A stretch of 64,000 bases of DNA, from assembly GCF_014204895.1 (NCBI RefSeq), contig NZ_JACHMF010000001.1:4836001-4900000 (forward strand), given 5' to 3'. The notes under the pieces are model-generated. The model searched no databases. It had not been told where the DNA came from and was given only the letters and a program-made list of their open reading frames with translations. A program made the translations under genes and the position numbers. Positions 1 to 9,781 of this stretch are shown piece by piece; the stretch's first letter is position 1; the number at the start of each line of letters is the position of its first letter. This DNA is from Paractinoplanes abujensis. GTDB lineage: Bacteria; Actinomycetota; Actinomycetes; Mycobacteriales; Micromonosporaceae.

Positions 1-1856
1 GAGACCGACTTGAGCAGGCCGTCGACGGTGGACTTGAGCTTGGCCACGTCGCGGTGCCGCAGCAGATGCTCGAGCACCGGGTCGCCGGTCTGGGCGAACA
101 GGCTCTGCAGCGCGTCGGCGTCGGTGGTGTAACCCGACTTGATCCGCTTGGTCTTGGGCAGGCCGCGCTCGTCGAAGAGGATTTGCTGCAGCTGCTTGGG
201 CGAGCCCAGGTTGAACTCGCGCCCGACCACCTCGTGCGCCGCCTGCTGAGCCGATTTCACCTCGGCCGCGAAGTGCGCCTCGAGCTCGGAGAGGTATTCG
301 GTGTCGGCCGCGATGCCCAGGTGTTCCATCTCGCCCAGCACCTGGGAGAGCGGCTGCTCGACCTCCATCAGCAGTTTCTGCGACTCGCCACCGTCGCGCG
401 ACAGTTCCTCGGTGAGCACGTCGGCCAGGTCGAGCGTGGCCCGGGCGCGCAGCATCACGTTCTGCTCGGCGGCGCCGTCGGTCTCGCCGCCGAGGCCGGA
501 GAGCAGGTCGAGCTGGCCGGTGCTGGGCTCCTCGACCCGCAGCTCGCGCTTGAGGTAGCGCAGGGCCAGGTCGGTCAGGTCGTAGGCCCGCTGGTCGGGC
601 TTGGCCAGATAGGCCGCCAGCGCGGTGTCGACGCGGACGCCGCCCAACGTCCAGCCGTGGGCGCGGAACGCCAGCGTGGCCGGCTTGGCGTCGTGCAGCA
701 CCTTGGGCCGCTCGGGGTCGGCCAGCCACTCGGCGACCGCGCGCTCGTCGGCCTCGTCGAGGGCGGCCGGGTCGAACCACGCGGCCGGCCCGTCGCCGGT
801 GGACACGGCGACACCGGTGAGCGCGCCCGTGCCGCGGCCGAACGTGCCGGTGACGGCGACGCCGACCGGGGCCGCGGCGGCGTGCTGCGCGAGCCAGCCG
901 GCGACCTGCCCGGCCGTGAGGATCTGGCCCTCGAGGTCGAAGCCCGCCTCGGCCTCGGGCTCGACGGCGTCGAGATACGAATAGAGCCGCTCGCGCAGCA
1001 CCCGGAACTCGAGCGCGTCGAACACCTGGTGCACGGCCTCGCGATCCCAGCCGTGCCAGCGCACGTCCTCGGGGCGGACGGACAGCTCGAGGTCGGTGCG
1101 CAGGGCGTTGAGCTCGTAATTCAGCATCACCGAGGACAGGTGGGCGCGCAGGTTGTCGCCGGCCTTGCCCTTGATCTTGTCGGCGTTGGCCACGACGCCG
1201 TCGATGCCGCCGAACTCGGTGATCCACTTGGCCGCCGTCTTGGGCCCGACGCCGGGCACGCCGATCAGGTTGTCGCTGGTCTCGCCGACCAGGGCGGCCT
1301 TGTCGCGATAGAGGTGGGGCGGGACGAGCTGCTTCTCCTCGACCAGCGCGGGCGTCATGCGCCAGACCTCGGAGACGCCGCGGCTCGGGTAGAGCACCGT
1401 GGTGTGCTCGTCGACCAGCTGCAGGGCGTCGCGGTCGCCGGAGGAGATGAGCACCTCCATGCCGGCCGCGCGGGCCTGGGTGGCCAGGGTGGCGATGACG
1501 TCGTCGGCCTCGAAGCCGGGTTTCTCCACGTAGGGGATGCGCAGCGCGTCGAGGATCTCCTTGACCAGGCTGACCTGGCCCTGGAACTCGGTGGGGGTGG
1601 CCGACCGGCCGGCCTTGTATTCCGGGTAGCGCTCCGTGCGGAAGGAGACGCGGGAGACGTCGAACGCGACCACGATGTGCGTGGGCTTCTCGTCGCGCAG
1701 CATGTTGATCAGCATCGAGGTGAAGCCGAACACGGCATTCGTGTGCTGCCCGGTCTGCGTGCTGAAGTTCTCCTTGGGCAGCGCGTGGAACGCGCGGTAG
1801 GCCAGGGAGTGGCCGTCGAGCAGCAGCAAACGGGGAGTCTGGGCGTCGTCGCTCAC
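1..1856 (-). CDS. polA: DNA polymerase I, 5' part (runs off left edge)
   Basis: Repairs gaps and removes RNA primers during replication. About 618 codons are visible from a GTG start (followed by S-D-D-A-Q-T); the rest lies beyond the window. Residues about 5-290 form the 5'-3' flap exonuclease domain, with GDRDALQLV and the DNA-binding helix-hairpin-helix GVPGVGPKTA. The next ~180 residues correspond to the 3'-5' exonuclease domain, but I see no DxE proofreading pair: the expected place reads AVTGTFGRG. Loss of proofreading is known in actinobacterial Pol I. The last visible part (FNLGSPKQLQQILFDERGL) is the start of the polymerase domain. The polA neighbourhood next to liv genes and pdtaR matches the order known in Streptomyces. 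Confidence 0.97.
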   Translation of the reverse strand, partial: MSDDAQTPRLLLLDGHSLAYRAFHALPKENFSTQTGQHTNAVFGFTSMLINMLRDEKPTHIVVAFDVSRVSFRTERYPEYKAGRSATPTEFQGQVSLVKEILDALRIPYVEKPGFEADDVIATLATQARAAGMEVLISSGDRDALQLVDEHTTVLYPSRGVSEVWRMTPALVEEKQLVPPHLYRDKAALVGETSDNLIGVPGVGPKTAAKWITEFGGIDGVVANADKIKGKAGDNLRAHLSSVMLNYELNALRTDLELSVRPEDVRWHGWDREAVHQVFDALEFRVLRERLYSYLDAVEPEAEAGFDLEGQILTAGQVAGWLAQHAAAAPVGVAVTGTFGRGTGALTGVAVSTGDGPAAWFDPAALDEADERAVAEWLADPERPKVLHDAKPATLAFRAHGWTLGGVRVDTALAAYLAKPDQRAYDLTDLALRYLKRELRVEEPSTGQLDLLSGLGGETDGAAEQNVMLRARATLDLADVLTEELSRDGGESQKLLMEVEQPLSQVLGEMEHLGIAADTEYLSELEAHFAAEVKSAQQAAHEVVGREFNLGSPKQLQQILFDERGLPKTKRIKSGYTTDADALQSLFAQTGDPVLEHLLRHRDVAKLKSTVDGLLKSV

Positions 1857-1877
1857 GTTCAGGAACTCTAGTCGGGG

Positions 1878-1898
1878 GGTCCGACAAGAAGCCGGACC
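1878..1898 (-). terminator. weak hairpin after amino-acid ABC operon
   Basis: Six-base arms GGTCCG/CGGACC with a 9-base loop lie 12 bases beyond the stop of the ATPase gene. There is no T-run. The position fits a factor-independent or processing hairpin that ends the long transport operon before polA, but the stem is short. Confidence 0.35.
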
Positions 1899-1909
1899 GC
1901 CCCGCCTGG

Positions 1910-2737
1910 TTAGAGCACCTTGCTGAGGAATGCCCTGGTTCGCTCATGCTGCGGGTTGGCGATGACGGCGCGGGGCGCGCCCTGCTCCACCACCACACCG
2001 CCGTCCATGAAGATCAGGTTGTCGCCCACCTCGCGGGCGAAGCCGATCTCGTGGGTCACCACGATCATGGTCATGCCGTCGGCGGCCAGGTCCTTCATCG
2101 TGTCGAGGACCTCGCCCACCAGCTCCGGGTCGAGCGCGCTGGTGGGCTCGTCGAAGAGCATCAGCTTGGGCCGCATGGCCAGGGCCCGGGCGATGGCCAC
2201 CCGCTGCTGCTGGCCGCCGGAGAGCTGACCCGGATAGTTGGCGATCTTGCTGCTCAGGCCCACCCGCTCGAGCAGGGCGGTCGCCCGCTCGCGGACCTCC
2301 GCCTTGCTCTCCCGCTTGACCCGGCAGGGCGCCTCCATGACGTTGTCGAGCACCGTCATGTGCGGGAACAGGTTGAAGCGCTGGAAGACCATGCCGATCG
2401 ACCGGCGCTGCTTGGCGACGTCCTTCTCGCTCAGCTCGTGCAGCTTGCCGCCGCGCTCGCGATAGCCGACCAGGTCGCCGTCGACGAAGATCCGCCCGGC
2501 GTTGATCTTTTCGAGGTGGTTGATGCAGCGCAGGAACGTCGACTTGCCGGACCCCGAGGGCCCCAGCACGCAGCACACCTCACCCGGCCGGACGACCAGG
2601 TCGATGCCCTTGAGCACCTCGAGCGCGCCGAACGACTTGTGCACGTTGTCGGCCCGCACCATCTCGGGCCCGGGAACGGCATCGTCGGCGACGTCCGACG
2701 GCTCGGGAGCGGCGACGTCCGAAGACTTGTCGGTCAT
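1910..2737 (-). CDS. polar amino-acid ABC transporter ATPase (GlnQ/GluA type)
   Basis: 275-aa ATP-binding subunit that powers uptake of a polar amino acid (probably Glu/Gln/Asp or a basic amino acid). The start is the ATG at 2737 (MTDKSSD), which overlaps the permease stop by 4 bases; the much longer open frame upstream is only a shadow of the permease. After an acidic ~25-residue extension come Walker [10 protein letters not shown], signature LSGGQQQR, Walker [15 protein letters not shown] and H-loop VTHE. It closes a permease-ATPase-binding-protein set downstream of the liv genes. The substrate cannot be read from the sequence. Confidence 0.95.
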   Translation of the reverse strand: MTDKSSDVAAPEPSDVADDAVPGPEMVRADNVHKSFGALEVLKGIDLVVRPGEVCCVLGPSGSGKSTFLRCINHLEKINAGRIFVDGDLVGYRERGGKLHELSEKDVAKQRRSIGMVFQRFNLFPHMTVLDNVMEAPCRVKRESKAEVRERATALLERVGLSSKIANYPGQLSGGQQQRVAIARALAMRPKLMLFDEPTSALDPELVGEVLDTMKDLAADGMTMIVVTHEIGFAREVGDNLIFMDGGVVVEQGAPRAVIANPQHERTRAFLSKVL

Positions 2738-3738
2738 GGGGCCTCCCCGGTGGTGGTGATCCGGCCGCCCTGCTCGACCTCGATGTTGCGCAGCCGCTGC
2801 TTGGCCCGGGCGCTGGCGCCGTACCCCTTGCCGTAGTGCCGCTCGACGTAGTACTGGCCGATCATCAGCACGGTGCAGATGATCAGATACCAGATCACGG
2901 CCGCCACCAGCACGGGGAAGACCACGAAGGTGCGGGCCGAGATGTTGTTGAGCTGGAACCACAGCTCGCCCGCCACCGGCACGAAGGCCACCAGCGACGT
3001 GTCCTTGACCATGGCGATGGTCTCGTTGCCGGTGGGCGGCACGATCACCCGCATGGCCTGCGGCAGCACGATGCGGCGCAGCACCTGGAAGCGGCTCATG
3101 CCCAGGGCGACCGCGGCCTCGCTCTGCCCGGTGTCGACCGACTGCAGGCCGGCCCGGACGATCTCGGCCATGTAGGCGGCCTCGGACAGGCCCAGGGCCA
3201 GCATGCCCGCCACGAATCCGGCGAGCAGGTCGACGGCCCGGATGCTGTAGAACTGGCCGTTGAAGTTGTCGATGCCGAACAGCTCGCCGATCTGCTGGTC
3301 GAACGGCAGACCGAAGCCGATCCGGCTCCACAGGATGTTCAGGTTGCCGAAGAGGATGGCCAGGATCAGCCGGGGCACCGCCCGGAAGAACCAGGTGTAG
3401 ACGAACGCCACCGACGACAGGATCCGGTTCGGTGACAGCCGCATGACGGCCAGGAGGGTGCCGAGCCCGATGCCGATCGCCATCGAGGTGATGGTCAGCA
3501 GGATCGTGCCGCGCAGACCCTCGAGGACGGGGCCGGTGAACATGACCCCGCGCTTGCCCTCTTCGTAGCTGACGAAGATGTAGGACCAGCGGAAGTTGTC
3601 GTTGGTCAGCAGCAGGTGCACGAACATCGCGACGAGCACCGCGATGACGGCGATCGACACCCACCGTACGGGGTGCCGCACGGGCACGGCCTTGATCGCT
3701 TCAGGCCGTGCCCGTTCGGTGGTGGACTGCTCGCTCAT
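2734..3738 (-). CDS. polar amino-acid ABC transporter permease
   Basis: 334-aa inner-membrane permease of the HisM/GltK type. Several hydrophobic segments are visible. The ATPase-docking EAA region reads [22 protein letters not shown], with the usual G at its centre, around residues 205-226. A soluble loop of about 100 residues between the first membrane segments ([16 protein letters not shown]...) is common in this family. ATG start at 3738, 8 bases after the binding-protein stop; its own stop overlaps the ATPase start. It works with the lipoprotein at 3747-4652. Confidence 0.95.
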   Translation of the reverse strand: MSEQSTTERARPEAIKAVPVRHPVRWVSIAVIAVLVAMFVHLLLTNDNFRWSYIFVSYEEGKRGVMFTGPVLEGLRGTILLTITSMAIGIGLGTLLAVMRLSPNRILSSVAFVYTWFFRAVPRLILAILFGNLNILWSRIGFGLPFDQQIGELFGIDNFNGQFYSIRAVDLLAGFVAGMLALGLSEAAYMAEIVRAGLQSVDTGQSEAAVALGMSRFQVLRRIVLPQAMRVIVPPTGNETIAMVKDTSLVAFVPVAGELWFQLNNISARTFVVFPVLVAAVIWYLIICTVLMIGQYYVERHYGKGYGASARAKQRLRNIEVEQGGRITTTGEAP

Positions 3739-3746
3739 CTAGCGGA

Positions 3747-4652
3747 TCAGACCGAGGGGTTCACTTCGGGCGTGGTGATGGCACCCGCGGTGACGCCCCA
3801 CTTGTCGAGGATCTGCTTGTACGTGCCGTCGGCGATCAGGGCCTGCACGGCCTCGCCGATCACGCCGGCGAACGCCTCCTGGTCCTTGGCCACGACGTAG
3901 CCGTACGGGGCCGAGTCGTAGATGTCGCCGACCAGCGCGAGCGAGCCGCCGGTCTGCTTCACCGCGTACGCCACGATCGGCGAGTCGGCCAGCATGGCCT
4001 CGTCCTTGCCGGTGTTCACGGCGTTGGTGGCGTCCGACTGCTTCTGGTACTGGTCGATCGTGATCTTGGCCTTGCCCGCGTCGGTGCACTTCTTGGACCG
4101 GGCCTCCAGGTCCTCCACCTGGACGGTCGCGGTCTGCACGGCGATCTTCTTGCCGCACGCGTCGTCCGGGTTGATCGCCACGCCGGTCTTGGCGGCCCAC
4201 TGGGTGCCCGCCGAGAAGTAGGAGACCATGTTGACCTCCTTCAGCCGGTCCGCGTTGATGGTGAACGACGAGACCCCGACGGCGTACTTGTCGCTGCTCA
4301 CGCCCGGGATGATGCTGTCGAACGTGGCCGAGGTCCACTCGGTCTTCAGGTTGAGCTTCTGCGCGACCGCGTTGAACAGGTCGACGTCGAAGCCCACGAT
4401 CGTCTTGCCGTCGGTGTCGATGAACTCGTTCGGCGCGTACGACGAGTCGGTGCCGATGCTCAGCTTGCCCGTGGCCTTGATGTCGGCCGGGACCTTGTCG
4501 GCGAGCGTGGTGTCGGCGGACGCGCTGGGCGCCGGGGCGCCGCTCGATCCGGAGTCCTCCGACTCCGAGCCGCAGGCGCCCATCGACAGCGTCAGCGCCG
4601 CCGCGGCGGCCAGGCCGAGGATCGCCCGGCGGCCGGGGGTGGTGCGCAACAT
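3747..4652 (-). CDS. amino-acid ABC transporter substrate-binding lipoprotein
   Basis: 301-aa extracellular binding protein of family 3 (SBP_bac_3). A signal peptide with twin arginines (PGRRAILGLAAAAALTLS) ends in lipobox MGAC with the lipidated Cys27. The mature part begins with a Ser/Gly/Asp linker and has the two-lobed SBP3 signature around IGTDSSYAPNEFIDTDGKTI. AGGAG lies 7 bases before the ATG. The gene starts 27 bases after the livF stop, so it is probably read from the same long transcript as the liv genes. The ligand is unknown. Confidence 0.94.
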   Translation of the reverse strand: MLRTTPGRRAILGLAAAAALTLSMGACGSESEDSGSSGAPAPSASADTTLADKVPADIKATGKLSIGTDSSYAPNEFIDTDGKTIVGFDVDLFNAVAQKLNLKTEWTSATFDSIIPGVSSDKYAVGVSSFTINADRLKEVNMVSYFSAGTQWAAKTGVAINPDDACGKKIAVQTATVQVEDLEARSKKCTDAGKAKITIDQYQKQSDATNAVNTGKDEAMLADSPIVAYAVKQTGGSLALVGDIYDSAPYGYVVAKDQEAFAGVIGEAVQALIADGTYKQILDKWGVTAGAITTPEVNPSV

Positions 4653-4679
4653 GATGACTCCTATGTGCGAGAGATCTTT

Positions 4680-5390
4680 TTAAGCAACGCCCAGGTAGGC
4701 GTCCTTGACCGCCGGATCGTTGAGGAGCTCCCTGCCGGTGCCCTCCTTCACGATCCGCCCGGTCTCCAGAACGTACGCGCGGTGGGCCCGGGACAGGGCC
4801 TGCTGGGCGTTTTGTTCCACCAGCAGCACTGTCGTGCCCTGCTGGTTGATCTCCACGATGATGTCGAAGATCTGCTGGATCAGCATCGGCGCCAGGCCCA
4901 TCGACGGCTCGTCGAGCAGCAGCAGCTTGGGCCGGCTCATCAGGGCCCGGCCCACCGCCAGCATCTGCTGCTCACCGCCGGAGAGCGTGCCGCCGGCCTG
5001 CTTCTCGCGCTCCTTGAGCCGCGGGAACAGGGTGAAGGCACGCTGCAGGTCCTCGTCGATCTCCGAGCGGTTCTTGCGGGTGTAGGCGCCCATCTCGAGG
5101 TTTTCCCGCACCGTCATGCCCGGGAAGATGCCCCGGCCCTCGGGTGACTGCGAGACGCCGCGGATCACCCGCAGGTCGGCCCGCAGCTTGGTGATGTCCT
5201 CGCCGTCGAACTTGATCGTGCCCTGGGACACCGGCCGCAGGCCCGAGATGGCCCGCATCGTGGTCGACTTGCCGGCGCCGTTGGCCCCGATCAGCGCCAC
5301 GACCTCGCCCTGCCCGACGGTGAGGCTGATGCCGTGCAGGGCCTGGATGCGCCCGTAGGCCAGCGTCACGTTGTCGATCTCAAGCAGCAT
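4680..5390 (-). CDS. livF: branched-chain amino-acid ABC transporter ATPase LivF
   Basis: 236-aa ATPase, one of the two nucleotide-binding subunits of the Leu/Ile/Val importer. Walker A GANGAGKST, signature LSGGEQQM and Walker B LLLLDEPSMGLAP are intact, and the length is normal for LivF. The start ATG ([13 protein letters not shown]) lies inside the last codons of livG (11-base overlap), so translation is probably coupled. It is the last liv gene before the second amino-acid transporter. Confidence 0.96.
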   Translation of the reverse strand: MLLEIDNVTLAYGRIQALHGISLTVGQGEVVALIGANGAGKSTTMRAISGLRPVSQGTIKFDGEDITKLRADLRVIRGVSQSPEGRGIFPGMTVRENLEMGAYTRKNRSEIDEDLQRAFTLFPRLKEREKQAGGTLSGGEQQMLAVGRALMSRPKLLLLDEPSMGLAPMLIQQIFDIIVEINQQGTTVLLVEQNAQQALSRAHRAYVLETGRIVKEGTGRELLNDPAVKDAYLGVA

Positions 5391-6273
5391 CGGTGGGCAC
5401 CCCCAGGTAGGCGGCGATGACCGCGGGGTTGTCCCGCACCTCGGCGGGTGTCCCCTCGGCGATCTTCTTGCCGAACTCCAGCACGACGATCCGATCGGTG
5501 ACGCCCATGACCAGGCGCATGTCGTGCTCGATGAGCAGCACCGTCACCCCGGTGTCACGGATCCGGCGGATGAGCTGGAGCAACTCCTCCTTCTCGGCCG
5601 GGTTGAAGCCGGCAGCCGGCTCGTCCAGGCAGAGCAGGGTCGGGTTGGTGGCCAGCGCCCGCGCGATCTCCAGGCGGCGCTGCTCGCCGTAGGAGAGGTT
5701 ACGGCTGACGTCGCCCGCCCGGTGCGCGATCCCGACGAAGCGCAGCAGCTCCAGCGAGCGTTCGCGGCCCGACTTCTCCTCCCGCCAGAACCGCGGCAGG
5801 CGGAACAGCGCGCTGATCACGCTCGTCTTGTGGTGCGCGTCCGCGCCCACCATGACGTTCTCGAGCGCCGTCATCTCGGGGAACAGCCGCACGTTCTGGA
5901 ACGTACGGGCGATGCCGCCCCGGGTGATCTCGTGCTTCTTCTTGCCGACGATCGACTCGCCCTGGAAGCGGATGGCTCCCTCGGTCGGCCGGTAGACGCC
6001 GGTCATCGCGTTGAAGCAGGTGGTCTTGCCGGCGCCGTTGGGCCCGATGAGCCCGAAGATCTCGCCCTTGCGCAGCGAGAAGCTGACGTCGTTGAGAGCG
6101 ACGACACCGCCGAAGCGCAGCGTCACGTGGTCCACCTCGAGCAGAACCTCCTCACCCCGTACGGGGGAAGGGTTGGGCTCTGCGTGCGACTGACCCGTGG
6201 GGGCAGCCTGGTCGACCGGACGCGCGTTCTGCCGGTCGAGCTCCTCCGGCGTTTCCTGATGCGGCTCGGTCAT
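5380..6273 (-). CDS. livG: branched-chain amino-acid ABC transporter ATPase LivG
   Basis: 297-aa ATPase partner of LivF. The start is ATG at 6273 ([13 protein letters not shown]), chosen because it overlaps the livM stop by 4 bases; an open frame extending further upstream is a shadow of livM. A ~45-residue Asp/Glu/Pro-rich N-terminal extension precedes the core. Walker [10 protein letters not shown], signature [15 protein letters not shown] and Walker [14 protein letters not shown] are complete. The ~45-residue tail beginning [21 protein letters not shown] is the LivG-type C-terminus. Confidence 0.96.
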   Translation of the reverse strand: MTEPHQETPEELDRQNARPVDQAAPTGQSHAEPNPSPVRGEEVLLEVDHVTLRFGGVVALNDVSFSLRKGEIFGLIGPNGAGKTTCFNAMTGVYRPTEGAIRFQGESIVGKKKHEITRGGIARTFQNVRLFPEMTALENVMVGADAHHKTSVISALFRLPRFWREEKSGRERSLELLRFVGIAHRAGDVSRNLSYGEQRRLEIARALATNPTLLCLDEPAAGFNPAEKEELLQLIRRIRDTGVTVLLIEHDMRLVMGVTDRIVVLEFGKKIAEGTPAEVRDNPAVIAAYLGVPTDAA

Positions 6274-7376
6274 TGCGGAGCCACCTCCTTCTCGCGGTCC
6301 TTGAGCTCCATCGCGCGGCGGCGGCTGGGGATCAGGCCCTGCGGCCGCAGCACCATGATCAGGATGATCACCGCGCCGAACATCGCGAACCGGTACTCGT
6401 ACAGGTCGGTGTCGCCGACCGAGAGGCCGCGCAGCCGGTCGGGGATGTACGAGATCAGCACGCCGCCCAGGATCGCGCCGGCCATGTTGCCGGAGCCACC
6501 CATGACCACGCCCGCCAGCACCAAAATGGAGAACTGGAGCACGAACGTCTGCGAGTTGATGAAGCTCTGCTCGCCGGCGAACAGCACGCCGCCCAGACCA
6601 CCGATGAACGCGCCGATGGCGAACGCCCACAGCTTGTACTTGAACGTGCGCACGCCCATGACCTCGGCGGCTTCCTCGTCCTCGCGGATGGCCAGCCACG
6701 AACGGCCGACCCGGCTCCGGTCCAGGTTCCGCACACCCAGGATGACCAGGATGATGACGGTCAGGCCGAGCCAGAAGTACGGCACCGCGTCGGTCACTCC
6801 GAAGATCGGCTCGCCGCCCCAGGAGCCCGGCGGGTGCGGGATGCTCGCGAAGCCGCGGTCGCCGCGCAGGGTCGTGGTCGACGTGGCCACGATGCGGATG
6901 ATCTCGGCGAAGCCCAGCGTCACGATGGCGAGATAGTCACCGCGCAACCGCAGCGTCGGCCAGCCCAGGAGCACGCCCGCGATCATGGTGAGGACCAGTG
7001 CCGCGGGTACTGCCATGAGCCACTTCCAGCCCGTGTCCTCGTAGAGGATCGAGTCGGGCGAGGTGAGCAGGGCCGTGCCGTAGGCGCCGACGGCGAAGAA
7101 GCCGACGTAGCCCAGGTCGAGCAGGCCCGCGTAGCCGACCACCACGTTCAGGCCCAGGGCCAGCAGCACGTAGTAGCTCATGTTGAACAGCGCCGACGGC
7201 CAGTCGATGCCCTCGGTGACGATCTGCGGCCCGATCACCGGGACGTCGCCCACGTACGGCAGCAGGTATGCCGCCACGGCCGCGAGCAGAATGATCAGCC
7301 AGCGCACATACGCCGGCTGCCGGCCCAGCCAGCCCCGGACCCCGCCGTTCGAGCGGAAAGACGCCTTCTCGCTCAT
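6270..7376 (-). CDS. livM: branched-chain amino-acid ABC transporter permease LivM
   Basis: 368-aa multi-spanning permease. Family landmarks include ALGLNVVVGYAGLLDLGYVGFFAVGAYG near residues 90-120 and the docking loop GRSWLAIREDEEAAEVMGV around 230. A basic tail ([17 protein letters not shown]) ends the protein. ATG start at 7376 overlaps the livH stop by 4 bases; its own stop overlaps livG. It forms the membrane channel with LivH. Confidence 0.96.
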   Translation of the reverse strand: MSEKASFRSNGGVRGWLGRQPAYVRWLIILLAAVAAYLLPYVGDVPVIGPQIVTEGIDWPSALFNMSYYVLLALGLNVVVGYAGLLDLGYVGFFAVGAYGTALLTSPDSILYEDTGWKWLMAVPAALVLTMIAGVLLGWPTLRLRGDYLAIVTLGFAEIIRIVATSTTTLRGDRGFASIPHPPGSWGGEPIFGVTDAVPYFWLGLTVIILVILGVRNLDRSRVGRSWLAIREDEEAAEVMGVRTFKYKLWAFAIGAFIGGLGGVLFAGEQSFINSQTFVLQFSILVLAGVVMGGSGNMAGAILGGVLISYIPDRLRGLSVGDTDLYEYRFAMFGAVIILIMVLRPQGLIPSRRRAMELKDREKEVAPQ

Positions 7377-8323
7377 GCTCTTGCCCTTCCCAGCGACTCA
7401 CCCAGCAGACCGGTCGGCCGGAACAGCAGGATGACCACAAGCAACACGAACGACGCCGCGTGCAGCCACTGCGAACCGAACAATCCGGCCGCGTAGTTCT
7501 GCAGGACACCGAGGAGCAGGCCGCCCAGCAGCGCGCCGCGCAGGTTGCCGATGCCGCCGAGAACCGCCGCCGCGAAGGCGTCGATGCCCAGCAGGAACCC
7601 GGCGTCGTACCGCGTGACACCGATCTTGAGGTCGTACATGACGGCGGCGATGCCCGCCATCAGACCGCCCAGCAGGAACACCAGCGCGATGACCCGCGAC
7701 TTGTTGACACCCATGAGGGCGGCGCTGTCGGGGTTCTGCGCCACCGCGCGAACGCCCCGGCCCAGCCGCGACCCGTTGATGAAACGATCCAGCAGGAACA
7801 TCATCACCAGCGCCAGCACGATGATGAGGATCTGGAGGTTCGTGACCGTGGTGTTGCCGATGGTGAAGACCGGCTTGGCCTGGATGATCGGCGGCACGCC
7901 CGTCTGATTGCGCCGCGTCAGCACGCCGACGACCTCGGAGATGAACAACGAGGCGCCGATGGCGGTGATCAGGAAGGCCAGCGGCGGCGCGTTGCGCCGG
8001 CGCAGCGGCCGGTAGGCGACGAACTCCACGGTGAGCGCGGTCGCGCCCGAGATGATGATCGCCGCGATCAGGCCGACCACCATGTAGAGGAGCATCGGGC
8101 CGACCGCCGGGGTGGCCGAGTTCTGGTCGAGGCCGAACAGGCCCCAGGCGAACAAGCAAGCGTACGTGCCGAGGAGGAAGACCTCGGAGTGCGCGAAGTT
8201 GATGAGCCGCAACACGCCGTAGACCAATGTGTAGCCCAGGGCGAACAACGCGATGATCGCGCCCTGGGCCAGACCCGTCACGGTGAGCGGCCCGAAATTA
8301 TCGATCAGACCGGAAAAATCCAC
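7373..8323 (-). CDS. livH: branched-chain amino-acid ABC transporter permease LivH
   Basis: 316-aa permease. Recognisable parts are GYTLVYGVLRLINFAHSEVFLLG near the N-terminus, the docking loop GRGVRAVAQNPDSAALMGVN, and the final membrane segments before RPTGLLGESLGRARA. ATG start at 8323. The 82-base gap to livK carries a strong hairpin (8348-8378), a common arrangement that keeps the binding protein more abundant than the permeases. Confidence 0.96.
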   Translation of the reverse strand: MDFSGLIDNFGPLTVTGLAQGAIIALFALGYTLVYGVLRLINFAHSEVFLLGTYACLFAWGLFGLDQNSATPAVGPMLLYMVVGLIAAIIISGATALTVEFVAYRPLRRRNAPPLAFLITAIGASLFISEVVGVLTRRNQTGVPPIIQAKPVFTIGNTTVTNLQILIIVLALVMMFLLDRFINGSRLGRGVRAVAQNPDSAALMGVNKSRVIALVFLLGGLMAGIAAVMYDLKIGVTRYDAGFLLGIDAFAAAVLGGIGNLRGALLGGLLLGVLQNYAAGLFGSQWLHAASFVLLVVILLFRPTGLLGESLGRARA

Positions 8324-8347
8324 AGAGGGGCTCCAAAACGACGAGGT

Positions 8348-8378
8348 CGGTGCGGCCGGAGATCATCCGGCCGCACCG
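8348..8378 (-). other. intercistronic stem-loop between livK and livH
   Basis: A perfect 12-base stem (CGGTGCGGCCGG with its complement) encloses a 7-base loop. It lies 28 bases after the livK stop and before livH. There is no T-run after it on the minus strand, so it more likely protects the livK 3' end or partly attenuates read-through than fully terminates. Confidence 0.75.
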
Positions 8379-8405
8379 GCCCTACAGAGAGTTAGCGCTG
8401 ACCGA

Positions 8406-9572
8406 TCAGGAGGTCTTGATCTCCACGTCGGCCTTGGAGTCGCCAGAGCTGTCGAACTTGAACGCCCACACCTTGATCAGGCTGGGGTCGAGCTCACCGG
8501 TCTCGGTGAACTTGTAGGTGTTCGCGATGCCCTTGTAGTTCACCGTCTTCAGGAAGTCGTTGAGCTTCTGCGGGGTGTTGTTACCCGCGTCGATGCCCTG
8601 AAGGAAGATGTTCGCGGCGTCGAACGCGACGTCGGAGTAGGTACCGGCGTCCTGGTTCCACTTCGCCTTGTAGTCGTTGACGAAGGTGCCGCCCGCCGCC
8701 TCCGGCGGGGAGCACGGGCAGGTCACCACGGTACCGACCGCGGCCGCGACACCCGACGCCTTGGACAGGCCCGGGTCCTTCATGCCGTCGCCGCCGACCA
8801 GCGTGCCCTTCCAGCCCGCAGCGGTGAGCTGCTTGCGGATGATGCCGGCGTTGGTGTAGTAGCCGCCGTAGAACAGCGCGGTTGCGCCGCTCGCGGTGAC
8901 CTTCTGCACCAGGGCCGAGAAGTCGGCCTGCTTGCCGTCGCCCTCGGTCTTGTCACTCGAGACGACCAGCGAGCCGAGCGTCTTCTTGACCACGTCGGCC
9001 AGACCGGCGCCGTACGCCGACTGGTCGTCCGCCACGAAGACCTTCTGCGCCTTCAGGTTGTCCTTGATGTACGCCGCGGCGGCCGGGCCCTGCGCGTCGT
9101 CGTTGGCGACGGCGCGGTGGAACACCTTCCAGCCCTTGGACGCCAGCGACACGCGGGTCGCGGACGGCGTGATGGTCGGGATGCCGGCCGACTCGAAGAT
9201 CGGGTCCGCGGCCTCGGACTCGCCCGAGAAGGGCGGGCCGACGATGCCGAGGATCTTCTTGTCCGCGACCAGGCTGCGAGCGACACCGGGCGCGACCGAG
9301 GCCTCACCCTGGGAGTCGAACTTCGCGACCTCGATACACGTCGAACCCTTGGCCTTGTTGTACTGGTCGATAGCCAGCTCGAAGCCCTGCTCGATGTTCA
9401 CACCGAGGTTGGCGGCCGAGCCGGTCAGAGCGCCGAAGAACGCGAGCTTGTAGCCGCAGTTCCCCTCGCTCGCGGTGTCGTCGCTGCTCGATCCGCTGTT
9501 ACAAGCAGCAGCACCGGCGATGAGCCCGATGATGGCCACCCCGCCGATGGCTCGTGCGAGAACCTGCCTCAA
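8406..9572 (-). CDS. livK: branched-chain amino-acid binding lipoprotein LivK
   Basis: 388-aa extracellular receptor of the liv importer (Peripla_BP_6 fold). I place the start at TTG 9572 because GGAGGAGG (9582-9589) sits 9 bases upstream; a longer frame to 9626 lacks such a site and would push the signal peptide away from the N-terminus. From this start the signal peptide MRQVLARAIGGVAIIGLIA ends in lipobox GAAAC, with lipidated Cys24, followed by a Ser/Asp linker. The body shows FFGALTGSAANLGVNIEQG and VGPPFSGES, typical of Leu/Ile/Val receptors. It is the first gene of the transport operon. Confidence 0.94.
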   Translation of the reverse strand: MRQVLARAIGGVAIIGLIAGAAACNSGSSSDDTASEGNCGYKLAFFGALTGSAANLGVNIEQGFELAIDQYNKAKGSTCIEVAKFDSQGEASVAPGVARSLVADKKILGIVGPPFSGESEAADPIFESAGIPTITPSATRVSLASKGWKVFHRAVANDDAQGPAAAAYIKDNLKAQKVFVADDQSAYGAGLADVVKKTLGSLVVSSDKTEGDGKQADFSALVQKVTASGATALFYGGYYTNAGIIRKQLTAAGWKGTLVGGDGMKDPGLSKASGVAAAVGTVVTCPCSPPEAAGGTFVNDYKAKWNQDAGTYSDVAFDAANIFLQGIDAGNNTPQKLNDFLKTVNYKGIANTYKFTETGELDPSLIKVWAFKFDSSGDSKADVEIKTS

Positions 9573-9781
9573 GGTTGGAACCCTCCTCCATACGAACCCA
9601 CCGAGCCACTGCCGGTCGATTGGCACTTGCGCGTGCTCACGACCATCCGTGCCCCGTTATGGGGCGGGACGTTATCCCAGGTTCATGGCCTGCTGAAAGA
9701 GTTCACTCGGGCTTTCACCGAACCGTTACGTCCGTTGACCCGCAGGCCGGAGGTGGTGTTACAACCAAGGGCGGAACTTGA

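Noticed and set aside
54..1871. 605-aa open frame on the plus strand
   Set aside because: It is the antisense of polA; composition is Val/Gly/Leu/His-rich as in other shadows and polA is certain.
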